Assembly (NCBI RefSeq): GCF_008271655.1
Contig: NZ_VKKX01000033.1
Span: 1-64,000 of the forward strand
Length of the DNA: 64,000 bases
Origin: Gemmobacter caeruleus
Lineage (GTDB): Bacteria > Pseudomonadota > Alphaproteobacteria > Rhodobacterales > Rhodobacteraceae
Reading direction: 5' to 3'
Under the pieces are notes generated by a model. The model was not told the origin of the DNA. It saw nothing but the letters and a program-made list of their open reading frames with translations, and searched no databases. The position numbers and the translations under genes are program-made. This document shows, one piece after another, positions 26,583 through 34,216 of this stretch; positions within the stretch are counted from its first letter, which is position 1; every line of letters starts with the position of its first letter.

Positions 26583-27785
26583 TCAGAGCGGGTCGCGCTG
26601 CCAGTCCGGGCTGAAATCAAGTCTTGAGACGCCGGCAAAGCGGGCGAGGCGGGCCAGCTCGGCCTCCAGCCGTGCGAGGCGGTTGCGGGAGGCGCGCAGG
26701 CCGCGTTCGTGCCAGAAGGCGCGGATGCGCAGGCAGTCTTCGTCGCGAAAGGCCTTGGCGTCGATGCGGCCGACAAGGCGCGCGCCCTCCATCACCGGAA
26801 AGACGTAATAGCCGTATTTGCGCTGTGGTTCAGGCACGAAGACCTCGATCCGGTAATGGAAGCCGAACAGGCGTTCGGCGCGTTTGCGGTCCCGCAGGGC
26901 GGGGTCGAAGGGCGACAGGATGCGCAGTCTTGTGGCGGGCTCGGGCGTGGGGGCGGCCAGTGTTTCGGGGTGGATCAGGTGGCGGCGCGGGGCGCCGTCG
27001 GCGCCGGCAATGATGACCTCCTGCACCCGGCCCGCGCGCAGGGCCGATTGCGCCCAGTCGCGTGCCTCATCAGGGGTCACGGCGCCCCAATAGGCCGCGA
27101 TCTCGCCCGGGGTGGCGAAACCGAGCCGGTCGAGCGCGGCGGCGCAGAGCGCCTCGGTGCTGTCGGCGGCCGAGGGTTCGGCACCGCGTTCGGCGGCGGG
27201 GATCACCCGTTCGGTCAGGTCATAGACCTTGCGAAAGCCGTCGCGCCGCGTGATCGACAGATCGCCCACCCGCCAGAGATATTCCAGCGCCGCCTTCGAG
27301 GGATGCCAGTCCCACCAGCCACCGGCGCCGCGGGCCTCGCCCTCGCCGACATCGGCCGAGGTGACGGGCCCATGATCGGCCACGCGGCGCAGCACCTCGT
27401 CGAATTTTTCGTGAAAACCGTCCCGCTGCCAGCCCGTCCAGCGGGCGACCAGTCGGGCGCGGTCGCGGGCAAAGCGGTGGCGCCAATGCGGAAACAGGTG
27501 CATCGGCAGGATCGAGGCGTCATGCGTCCAGTGTTCCCAGACCGCGCGCTGCGCATGCAGGCGGTCAAGCGCCGCGGGTTTGTAGGCCTGGCGGCGCGAC
27601 CACAGGATCATCTGATGCGCGCGGGCAACCGTGTTGATGCTATCGACCTGCACGAAACCGATGCGGTCGATCAGCGCGGCCAGATCGCCGCCCTTGCAGG
27701 GGCCGGCAGGGGGTTCGGCCAGCGCGTGTCGATCGAGAAACAGCGCGCGGGCATCGGCATTGGAAAGGTGTGGAAGCGTGGACAT
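26583..27785 (-). CDS. YcaQ/AlkX-like winged-helix protein (DNA glycosylase family)
   Basis: A 400-residue protein of the HTH_42/YcaQ family; E. coli YcaQ unhooks interstrand DNA crosslinks and alkylated bases. Seen: F-V-Q-V-D-S-I-N near residue 45 (corresponding to the Q-x-Q/Q-x-D catalytic stretch), W-E-H-W-T-H-D-A-S near 84, and C-terminal wing motifs I-L-S-P-F-D-P and Y-G-Y-Y-V-F-P-V. Length is usual for the family. Whether it acts on crosslinks or simple alkyl lesions cannot be told. Confidence 0.85.
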   Translation of the reverse strand: MSTLPHLSNADARALFLDRHALAEPPAGPCKGGDLAALIDRIGFVQVDSINTVARAHQMILWSRRQAYKPAALDRLHAQRAVWEHWTHDASILPMHLFPHWRHRFARDRARLVARWTGWQRDGFHEKFDEVLRRVADHGPVTSADVGEGEARGAGGWWDWHPSKAALEYLWRVGDLSITRRDGFRKVYDLTERVIPAAERGAEPSAADSTEALCAAALDRLGFATPGEIAAYWGAVTPDEARDWAQSALRAGRVQEVIIAGADGAPRRHLIHPETLAAPTPEPATRLRILSPFDPALRDRKRAERLFGFHYRIEVFVPEPQRKYGYYVFPVMEGARLVGRIDAKAFRDEDCLRIRAFWHERGLRASRNRLARLEAELARLARFAGVSRLDFSPDWQRDPL

Positions 27786-27904
27786 GGCGACATGCTAACA
27801 GGCGGGTTGCGTCTGGCAAGCGTCATGTTCCCGTTTTGATCCATGCCACATTTGCGCCCGAATGACCGCGCAACATACAGCCCCAGATTGTGATGGAGAA
27901 ATAT

Positions 27905-28492
27905 ATGCCCGCATTGAAATTCATCGCCGCCATCGGCGGCGTGCTGGCTTGCGCGATGCCCGCGCTTGCGCAGGATGTGGCGGCGGATCTGGCGCTGCTG
28001 GAAAGCCGCGCCGCGGCTGACCCGGAGCTTGGCAGAGTTATGGAAGCCCTGCGCGGCAATCGCAGCACCCAGCCGGTGGAACAGAAGCTGGAGATGACGG
28101 TCGAGCGGGCGTTTCTGCGCGACGGGGCATTGCCGATGCATTACCGGCTTGCAGGACAGATGCGGATCGCATCGAACCGCGCGCAGATGGTCGCCGAGAT
28201 CTTGCGCAGCGATCTGGACGGCGATTGGCAGATCACCCGGGACGAGCTGAAGGCCACCCTGACACAGCACGGACGCGGCAACGGGGGTAGTGCGGCGGCC
28301 TTTGTGCTGGGCGATGCCGATGGCAATGGCGTGCTGGATACGACAGAGATCAAGCAGGCGGTCGAGGCCATGCAGCGCGATCAAGGTCATCTGCGCGGTC
28401 AGGAGGCGATGCCCCGGCTGTTCGACCTGGATGACGACGGCATCCTGACCAGGGCAGAATATGACCGGGCGGTTGCCGCCCTGAAAAGCTGA
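27905..28492 (+). CDS. Exported EF-hand calcium-binding protein
   Basis: A 195-residue periplasmic or secreted protein. The start at 27905 is preferred (GGAG 8 bases upstream) over 27890; it opens a signal peptide ending A-L-A-Q-D. Three EF-hand-like loops are visible, all with acidic positions 1/3/5: D-L-D-G-D-W-Q-I-T-R-D-E, D-A-D-G-N-G-V-L-D-T-T-E, and D-L-D-D-D-G-I-L-T-R-A-E. A role in calcium buffering or sensing in the envelope is likely; partner unknown. Divergent from the YcaQ-like gene. Confidence 0.8.
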   Translation: MPALKFIAAIGGVLACAMPALAQDVAADLALLESRAAADPELGRVMEALRGNRSTQPVEQKLEMTVERAFLRDGALPMHYRLAGQMRIASNRAQMVAEILRSDLDGDWQITRDELKATLTQHGRGNGGSAAAFVLGDADGNGVLDTTEIKQAVEAMQRDQGHLRGQEAMPRLFDLDDDGILTRAEYDRAVAALKS

Positions 28493-28500
28493 GCCGACCA

Positions 28501-28519
28501 GCGGGGCTTACAGCCCCGC
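28501..28519. terminator. Convergent hairpin at the end of rlmN
   Basis: GCGGGGCT (28501-28508), 3-base loop, AGCCCCGC (28512-28519), a perfect 8-bp stem overlapping the rlmN stop, between convergent genes. Confidence 0.45.
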
Positions 28520-29704
28520 CTCTGCCGCGATTTCGGCACGCGACTTGCGCGCGCGTTCGGTGGCCGATTTCAGCTGCCCGCAGGCCGCCATGATATCCTC
28601 GCCGCGCGGGGTGCGGATCGGGCTGGCGTAACCGGCCTTGTAGACGATATCGGCAAAAGCCTCGATCCGGTCCCAATCCGACCGCTGATAAGGTGCGCCG
28701 GGCCATTCGTTGAAGGGGATGAGGTTGATCTTGGCCGGGATGCCCGCGATCAGCTTGACCAGACGTTTGGCGTCGGCATCGCTGTCATTCACGTCCTTGA
28801 GCATCACATATTCAAAGGTGATGCGCTCGCTGTTCGACAGGCGCGGATAGTCGCGCAGCGTGTCGAGCAGGGTCGCGATGTTCCATTTCTTGTTCACCGG
28901 CACCAGACGGTCGCGCACCTCGTCGGTGGTGGCGTGAAAGCTGATGGCCAGGAGGCAGCCGATTTCCTCGGCCGTCTTGGCGATTTCGGGCACGATGCCG
29001 CTGGTGGAAAGGGTGATGCGGCGGCGCGACAGGCTGATGCCTTCGCCATCCATCACGACCTTCATCGCGTCGCGGACATTGTCGAAATTGTAGAGCGGCT
29101 CGCCCATGCCCATCAGCACGACATTGCTGACCAGACGGGTTTCATCCTTGGGCGCGCCGGGCACCGGCCATTCGCCCAGATCGTCGCGCGCCACCATGAC
29201 CTGACCGACGATTTCCGCCGCCGTCAGGTTGCGCACCAGCTTTTGCGTGCCGGTATGGCAGAAGGAACAGGTCAGCGTGCAGCCGACCTGCGAACTGATG
29301 CAGAGCGTGCCGCGCGTTTCCTCGGGGATATAGACCGCCTCGACCTCGTGCCCGCCGGCGATGCGCAGCAGATATTTGCGCGTGCCATCGGCCGAGACCT
29401 GACGGGTGACCACCTCGGGCACCTCGATCACGAAATGCTCGGCCAGCAGGGCGCGGTATTCCTTGGCCAGATTGGTCATGGCGGCGAAATCGCGCACGCC
29501 CCAATGGTAGATCCATTGCCAGATCTGGCCTACGCGCATCTTGGCCTGCCGCTCGGGCGTGCCGGCGGCGATCAGGGCATCGCGCAACTGGTCGCGCGTC
29601 AGGCCGACGAGATTGGCCTTGCCCCCCTCCGGCAGCTTGCGCGGGATGGTCAGCACGTCTTGCGTGATCGGCGCCTGCGGCGGCGTCAGATTCGGGGCGG
29701 TCAT
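28508..29704 (-). CDS. rlmN: 23S rRNA/tRNA adenine-2 methyltransferase RlmN
   Basis: A 398-residue radical SAM enzyme that methylates C2 of adenine 2503 in 23S rRNA and A37 in some tRNAs. The CxxxCxxC cluster motif is C-T-L-T-C-S-F-C near residue 134. The [10 protein letters not shown] motif and the C-terminal methyl-accepting Cys (A-A-C-G-Q-L) are present. The start at 29704 (M-T-A-P-N-L) is taken, with a GAAGGAAT upstream; an earlier in-frame ATG (29773) would add non-family residues. Confidence 0.95.
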   Translation of the reverse strand: MTAPNLTPPQAPITQDVLTIPRKLPEGGKANLVGLTRDQLRDALIAAGTPERQAKMRVGQIWQWIYHWGVRDFAAMTNLAKEYRALLAEHFVIEVPEVVTRQVSADGTRKYLLRIAGGHEVEAVYIPEETRGTLCISSQVGCTLTCSFCHTGTQKLVRNLTAAEIVGQVMVARDDLGEWPVPGAPKDETRLVSNVVLMGMGEPLYNFDNVRDAMKVVMDGEGISLSRRRITLSTSGIVPEIAKTAEEIGCLLAISFHATTDEVRDRLVPVNKKWNIATLLDTLRDYPRLSNSERITFEYVMLKDVNDSDADAKRLVKLIAGIPAKINLIPFNEWPGAPYQRSDWDRIEAFADIVYKAGYASPIRTPRGEDIMAACGQLKSATERARKSRAEIAAEAGL

Positions 29705-29794
29705 GGCAGATTCCTTCGGATGAAGGCGCGTCATACATGAAAATGCCGCGCTTGCCAAATGGCGGCGCGGCATCAGGTGATCTGGGCGTGCAGG

Positions 29795-30334
29795 TTACTT
29801 GCAGCGCTTGGAGGCGTCTTCCATCGCGGCGGTGAAGCCGCGCAGCGAAAACGTGTCTTGCGTCTGGGTGCCCTTGCCCGAACGGGCGGTCAGCACGGCG
29901 GTCGAGCCACGCTTGAGCGCGGTCATGATCGCATTGTCCTGATCGGCATTGGCGGTCCAGGCAAATTCACCATCGGTGAACAGTTCGAACGCGGTGCCAT
30001 CGACATTCACATTGACGGTGGAGCCGGGCGCAAAGGGATAGCCGCCGGTAAAGCTCACCTCGCCACGGCCACCGCCGCCGGCACGATAGGTGACGAACAG
30101 CAGGATATCGCCACGGCGCACCGAGACGGGCTTGCCATCCTTGCTGTTCACCGTCTCCTTCGGGCTGGAAACACCCCAGCATTCCTTGGGCGTGCCTTCC
30201 TTGGGTTCGGTAAAGACCGACCAGTCGGTCATCACCGCCACCTGATTGGTCGATTCCTGTTGCGCCAGGGCGCCGGTCGCCGCGGTCACCGCCAGCGCGG
30301 CGCCGCCAAGGGTGCGAGCGATCAACGATTTCAT
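29795..30334 (-). CDS. Invasion associated locus B (IalB) family protein
   Basis: A 179-residue exported protein with a signal peptide at residues 1-24 (ends A-T-G-A-L-A-Q). IalB-family features follow: D-W-S-V-F near 37, E-C-W-G near 51, R-G-D-I-L-L-F-V-T-Y-R near 74, and a C-terminal F-S-L-R-G-F-x-x-A-M. IalB-like proteins are widespread in alphaproteobacteria, including free-living ones, so pathogenicity is not implied. It lies 90 bases upstream of rlmN. Confidence 0.88.
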   Translation of the reverse strand: MKSLIARTLGGAALAVTAATGALAQQESTNQVAVMTDWSVFTEPKEGTPKECWGVSSPKETVNSKDGKPVSVRRGDILLFVTYRAGGGGRGEVSFTGGYPFAPGSTVNVNVDGTAFELFTDGEFAWTANADQDNAIMTALKRGSTAVLTARSGKGTQTQDTFSLRGFTAAMEDASKRCK

Positions 30335-30498
30335 GCCTCAGCCTCCAGCCGAATGTGCCTCTGGCCGCCCCGGCCCCGCTTGGACGCGGCTTTTCGGTGG
30401 CGGCGCGAATTTCAACCCGATATCCCTGCATATCAGCAAAATGGCAAGGCGCGAAAGGCTGATAGGCAGGGAATCGCGCAACTGTTATGGGGAATGAC

Positions 30499-31494
30499 AT
30501 GGTGAATGCGGTGCCGATGGCCGGGTTGTGGCGCGGTGGAATGCTGGAAAGCACACATCTTGGGCATGCGGTGATCTGTGATGCCGCCGGCGAGATCGTG
30601 GAGGCCTGGGGCAACCCCGACCGGGTGATCTTTCCCCGGTCGTCCTGCAAGATGCTGCAAGCCCTGCCGCTGGTGGAAAGCGGCGCCGCCGATGCCGCCG
30701 GCCTGACCGAGGCGCAACTGGCGCTGTCTTGCGCGAGCCATCAGGGCGCGGCGCTGCATGTGACGGCGGTGCGCGACTGGCTGGAAACGCTGGGTCTGGC
30801 CGAGACCGATCTGCGCTGCGGCGCGCATGAACCCTATGACCGGACGGAACGCAATCGCCTGATCAAGACCGATGACAGCCCCTGCCAGTTTCACAACAAC
30901 TGTTCGGGCAAACATGCCGGCATGCTGACCTGGACGCGCCATGCCAAGGCGGGGCCGGAATATGTGGAACCCGACCACCCGCTGCAACGCGCCATCCGCG
31001 AGGCATTCGAGGCGACGACCGGCGCGCCCTCGCCCGGTTTCGGGATCGACGGCTGTTCGGCGCCGAACTTTGCCTGCACCGTGGCGGGCCTCGGGCGTGC
31101 CATGGCCTATTTCGCCGCGGCCCCCGCCGATGGCTCGGCGCGCGACCGTGCCGCCCATCGGCTGACCCGCGCCATGGCGGCATTCCCGGAAATGGTGGCG
31201 GGCGAGGGCCGCGCCTGCACCATCCTGATGCGCGAGATGGGCGGCCGCGTCGCGATCAAGACCGGGGCAGAGGCGGTCTTCGTGGCGATCGTGCCGGAAA
31301 AGCGGCTGGGCATCGCGCTGAAGATCGAGGATGGCAATTCCCGCGCGTCAGAGGCCGCAATCGCGGCGCTGCTGCATCATGTGGGCGTGCTGTCCGAGAC
31401 GGCGGCGCGGCGCTATACGGCGGCGGCGCAGATCAATTGCCGCGGCCTGCACGCCGCGGAGATGCGTCTGGCGCCCGGCTTTCCGGCTGCTTGA
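30499..31494 (+). CDS. L-asparaginase II (rhizobial ReAV type)
   Basis: A 331-residue enzyme hydrolysing L-asparagine to aspartate and ammonia, from the class unrelated to E. coli AnsA/AnsB. With the start at 30499, Ser48 and Lys51 (R-S-S-C-K), Ser80 (C-A-S-H-Q-G) and Cys135 (N-N-C-S-G-K-H) fall at the numbering known for Rhizobium etli ReAV, which is why this start is chosen over 30487. A second metal-site-like stretch is D-G-C-S-A-P-N-F. Cytoplasmic; monocistronic. Confidence 0.88.
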   Translation: MVNAVPMAGLWRGGMLESTHLGHAVICDAAGEIVEAWGNPDRVIFPRSSCKMLQALPLVESGAADAAGLTEAQLALSCASHQGAALHVTAVRDWLETLGLAETDLRCGAHEPYDRTERNRLIKTDDSPCQFHNNCSGKHAGMLTWTRHAKAGPEYVEPDHPLQRAIREAFEATTGAPSPGFGIDGCSAPNFACTVAGLGRAMAYFAAAPADGSARDRAAHRLTRAMAAFPEMVAGEGRACTILMREMGGRVAIKTGAEAVFVAIVPEKRLGIALKIEDGNSRASEAAIAALLHHVGVLSETAARRYTAAAQINCRGLHAAEMRLAPGFPAA

Positions 31495-31734
31495 AACAGG
31501 AAAAGCCCCCGCCTGACAGGCGAGGGCTACCTGAAAGCAAGAACCCGGCAGCACAGGCTGGGTGGGGGCAATCGTCCGCGCCACCGGGCTTTGTTGCACT
31601 TGCTACACCCCTGTTATGGCCGGGCGGCGTGGCGAAATTGCGCTGGCGACCTGCGATCCGGGGGTATTTTCGCGGCAGTTTCATGGCGGCGCAGAAGTGT
31701 TGATTTGAACCCCTGTTGGTGTCAGCATCATGAC
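31495..31734. other. Intergenic region with inverted repeat
   Basis: 240 bases after the asparaginase gene. AGCCCCCGCCT (31504-31514) and AGGCGAGGGCT (31518-31528) form an 11-bp stem with one mismatch; it can act as a transcript end, though the T-run lies on the minus-strand side. The remainder holds the DUF2794 promoter; no gene is seen. Confidence 0.4.
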
Positions 31735-32091
31735 ATGACGATGATGCCGCCTGTCCCGCCGCAGCCCATCCCCTTTACCCCGCGCGAGGTTGAGGTGGTC
31801 AGCTTTGACCGGCACGAGTTGGGCGCCATCCTGTCGGTCTATGGGCGCATGGTCGCAGCCGGCGAATGGCGCGATTACGGGATTGCGGCGCTGAAGGATG
31901 TCGCGGTCTTTTCGATCTTTCGCCGCACGGCCGAGGTGCCGCTGTTCCGCATCGAGAAACGTCCGAAACTGCGTCACCGGCAGGGGCTTTATGCCGTGCT
32001 GGGCGAGGGCGGGCAGGTCTTGCGGCGCGGGCACGATCTGGCGGCGGTGCTGCGCCACTTTGACCGCAAGATGATCCGCCCGATCGACTGA
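31735..32091 (+). CDS. DUF2794 domain protein
   Basis: A 118-residue cytoplasmic protein of the alphaproteobacterial DUF2794 family (function unknown). Family features: F-x-R-x-E-L-x-x-I-L-x-V-Y-G-R-M-V-A-A-G-E-W-R-D-Y (read in pieces from residue 24) and a positively charged R-I-E-K-R-P-K-L. The start at 31735 is set by the family length; the frame is open upstream without support. Convergent with the Hint gene 10 bases away. Confidence 0.85.
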   Translation: MTMMPPVPPQPIPFTPREVEVVSFDRHELGAILSVYGRMVAAGEWRDYGIAALKDVAVFSIFRRTAEVPLFRIEKRPKLRHRQGLYAVLGEGGQVLRRGHDLAAVLRHFDRKMIRPID

Positions 32092-32100
32092 CCCCCGCGC

Positions 32101-32790
32101 TCAGACCGGGCGCAGCGCCCCGCCGAACCACAGCGCGGGTGCCTGATCTTCGGGCTGGTCGGCGATATCGGCCAGCGTCAGCCCGGCGCAGGACAGAAGA
32201 TAGTCTTCGGGCGCGGGCAGGCGATGCCCCCCGGGCCAATGCAGCACCAGATCCGCCAGAAGACGGCCATCCGGCAGACGCCCATCGGCGGGAATGGGGC
32301 CTAGCGCGGCCACCAACCCCTCCAGCAACGAGACATCGGCGCCGGCCGCATCGCGAAACCGCGTGCCAAGCCGCAACATCCCGGTCGCGCTGACCTGCAC
32401 GCGATCACCCACCAGCGGGCCGGCGACGACGCGCACCCGCCGGTCAGGCAGGGTGCCGACCTCGGCCCCGGTGGCGGCCCGCAGCCGGCGCCCGCCTTGC
32501 GTGACCACCACGCCATCGCGGCGCAGAATGTCGATCAGCGGCAGATGCCTCCCCGCCATGGGCCCGTCGCCACACAGGAACAGGTGGCCCGGCGTGACCC
32601 CGGTGCCCCAGAAATCCAGCAGATGCGGCGCCAGCTTGCGAAAGACCCGCGTGACCCGCCCCGGCACCAGCCGCCCCTGCGCATCATAGGAACAGACCAG
32701 ATCGCGCGGGCGGATCGCCTCGATCGGCTTGTGCCAGCGGCGACCGTCGGATCGCGGCCACATCTCGATAAGGGTGTCGGCGGTGAAGCA
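32101..32790 (-). other. Hint N-terminal half (copy 2)
   Basis: Region encoding Cys219 to the end of the preceding protein. Catalytic Cys at block A and Thr284/His287 at block B are intact; the splice-completing His-Asn is missing. Shared stretches with copy 1 include D-A-Q-G-x-L-V-P-G-R-V and L-I-D-I-L-R. Confidence 0.75.
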
Positions 32791-33444
32791 ATTGTTCTCG
32801 GTCTCGCGCAGCGCCTGGATCACCAGATGCAACAGGGGGCTGCCGGGCCCCATCCGCGCCATCGCCTCGATCGCCTGTTCGGGGGTCAGGCCACCCGAAT
32901 CCAGCAGGCCAAGCACCTGCGCCTTGAACAGCACCCCCAAGGCGCCGGTCGCGCCCAGATCGTCCAGCGTCAGCCGTTCGGCCGACTGGCGCGAGGGTTC
33001 GATCTGCAAGAGGGCCGCCCAATCCACATAGCCGGCAAAGCCGGTATTGATCAGCAGGTCGATTGCCAGTTCCGGCGGCAGGCCGTTTTTGGTCAGCGCG
33101 TTGTAATAGGAGGTCTCGATCTCATAGGTGTCGGGAAGCTCATAAAAGGTCAGGCCGCCGGGGGCGGTAAAGGCGCCGTCGAGGATATAGTTCAGGTAAT
33201 TCTGCTGATGGACTGCGGCCACCTGCATGAACATCGTCTCGCGCGCGCCGGGGGCGCCGTAATCCCACAGGTTCGGCACCAGAAAATCGAAGATGCCGGT
33301 ATGGTCGTCATTGGTGATGAGCCAGGCATTCGCCGCATAGACATCGCCCGCATCCGCCAGCACCCGATAGGCATCGGCGATGCGGCCCTGGTTATGCAGC
33401 TCTTGCGCGCGGTTCAGATATTCGACCCGGATGATGTCAGCCAT
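32101..33444 (-). CDS. Unknown helical domain fused to a Hint (intein-like) N-terminal half
   Basis: A 447-residue protein without signal peptide. Residues 1-218 form an unrecognised, mostly helical domain (opens M-A-D-I-I-R-V-E-Y-L-N-R-A-Q-E-L). At Cys219 a Hint domain begins: block A C-F-T-A-D-T-L-I-E-M, block B V-T-P-G-H at 283-287. About 160 residues follow that align end to end with the AHH-Hint protein at 41988-44198. No C-terminal H-N motif is present; the last part (P-A-P-E-D-Y-L-L-S) could at most be a degenerate block F. Last gene of the toxin operon, overlapping the upstream gene by 8 bases. Likely an N-donor for the Hint C-half of the giant RTX protein. Confidence 0.85.
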   Translation of the reverse strand: MADIIRVEYLNRAQELHNQGRIADAYRVLADAGDVYAANAWLITNDDHTGIFDFLVPNLWDYGAPGARETMFMQVAAVHQQNYLNYILDGAFTAPGGLTFYELPDTYEIETSYYNALTKNGLPPELAIDLLINTGFAGYVDWAALLQIEPSRQSAERLTLDDLGATGALGVLFKAQVLGLLDSGGLTPEQAIEAMARMGPGSPLLHLVIQALRETENNCFTADTLIEMWPRSDGRRWHKPIEAIRPRDLVCSYDAQGRLVPGRVTRVFRKLAPHLLDFWGTGVTPGHLFLCGDGPMAGRHLPLIDILRRDGVVVTQGGRRLRAATGAEVGTLPDRRVRVVAGPLVGDRVQVSATGMLRLGTRFRDAAGADVSLLEGLVAALGPIPADGRLPDGRLLADLVLHWPGGHRLPAPEDYLLSCAGLTLADIADQPEDQAPALWFGGALRPV

Positions 33445-34195
33445 TGCCGTCCCCCGCCAGAAGGTAAAGTTGCGCCCGCGCGGTCGCGTCGATCTCGCCG
33501 CCGTCGCGATACAGATGCGCGGCGAAGCAACTGCCGGTGCTCGTGGCGCGCTCGGCCAGGCGCGCGACGACCTCGCCCAGATGCGCCAGCAGCTCTGGCG
33601 CGGCGATGGCGGCAAGGCCGGTCACGCTCAGCTCCACCGGGCAGTCAGGCGGGGCCGGGGTCAGGTTCAGCTCGCAGGAACGCGCCACGCCGCCCATCCG
33701 GGTGCAGGTCAACCAGCCCTGCACCCGGCCCCCCTGCGGGCCGGTCTGCCAGATCAGGAACAGCACATCCTCTTGCGGCACGAGCGGCGAGCTGCGCAGC
33801 AGGCAGGGCGCGACCGGGGCCGCAGCGCCGGTAACAAGGCCGCGCCCCGCCGGCAACGTGCGCGCCGCCCCTGCCGCCGCGCGCAGTTCGGCGGTCAGCC
33901 TGGGCAGGGAACAGCGCGTCCCCGCTTCGGCCGCGATGGTTTGCGCCCGGCTGGCCAGCGCCCGGGGCAAAACCGTAAGATCGGGGGTGATCAGATCAAG
34001 CCCCGGCCGGTCCGCCGCCGGTTCATGCGCCACCACGAAAAGCGGATAGGCACAGCCCGCCGCCCCCGCCTCGGCACAGGCGGCAAAGACTTTGGCCGCG
34101 GGGATGAGGCCCTTGTAATGCACCAGGTCGTCCGCATGCAGCGGCAGCGCCAGCAGCCCCGCCAGCGCGCCCCCCGCCATGATCCGCCTCCACAT
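33437..34195 (-). CDS. Cysteine-rich exported protein of unknown function
   Basis: A 252-residue protein with a signal peptide (M-W-R-R-I-M-A-G-G-A-L-A-G-L, cleavage after L-H-A near residue 21; a start at Met6 is also possible). Eight cysteines are spread over the mature part (A-A-C-A-E, G-C-A-Y, R-C-S-L, P-C-L-L, L-T-C-T, S-C-E-L, D-C-P-V, S-C-F-A), suggesting disulfides. I do not recognise the family. It sits between the giant RTX gene and the second Hint gene in one operon, so an accessory, immunity or periplasmic binding role for the toxin system is plausible but unproven. Confidence 0.7.
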   Translation of the reverse strand: MWRRIMAGGALAGLLALPLHADDLVHYKGLIPAAKVFAACAEAGAAGCAYPLFVVAHEPAADRPGLDLITPDLTVLPRALASRAQTIAAEAGTRCSLPRLTAELRAAAGAARTLPAGRGLVTGAAAPVAPCLLRSSPLVPQEDVLFLIWQTGPQGGRVQGWLTCTRMGGVARSCELNLTPAPPDCPVELSVTGLAAIAAPELLAHLGEVVARLAERATSTGSCFAAHLYRDGGEIDATARAQLYLLAGDGNG

Positions 34196-34216
34196 CGCCG
34201 TCGCCCCTTTGCCAGA

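Noticed and set aside
31504-31528. A rightward intrinsic terminator after the asparaginase gene
   Set aside because: The hairpin is good but the T-run lies on the minus-strand side, so it was listed only as an inverted repeat.
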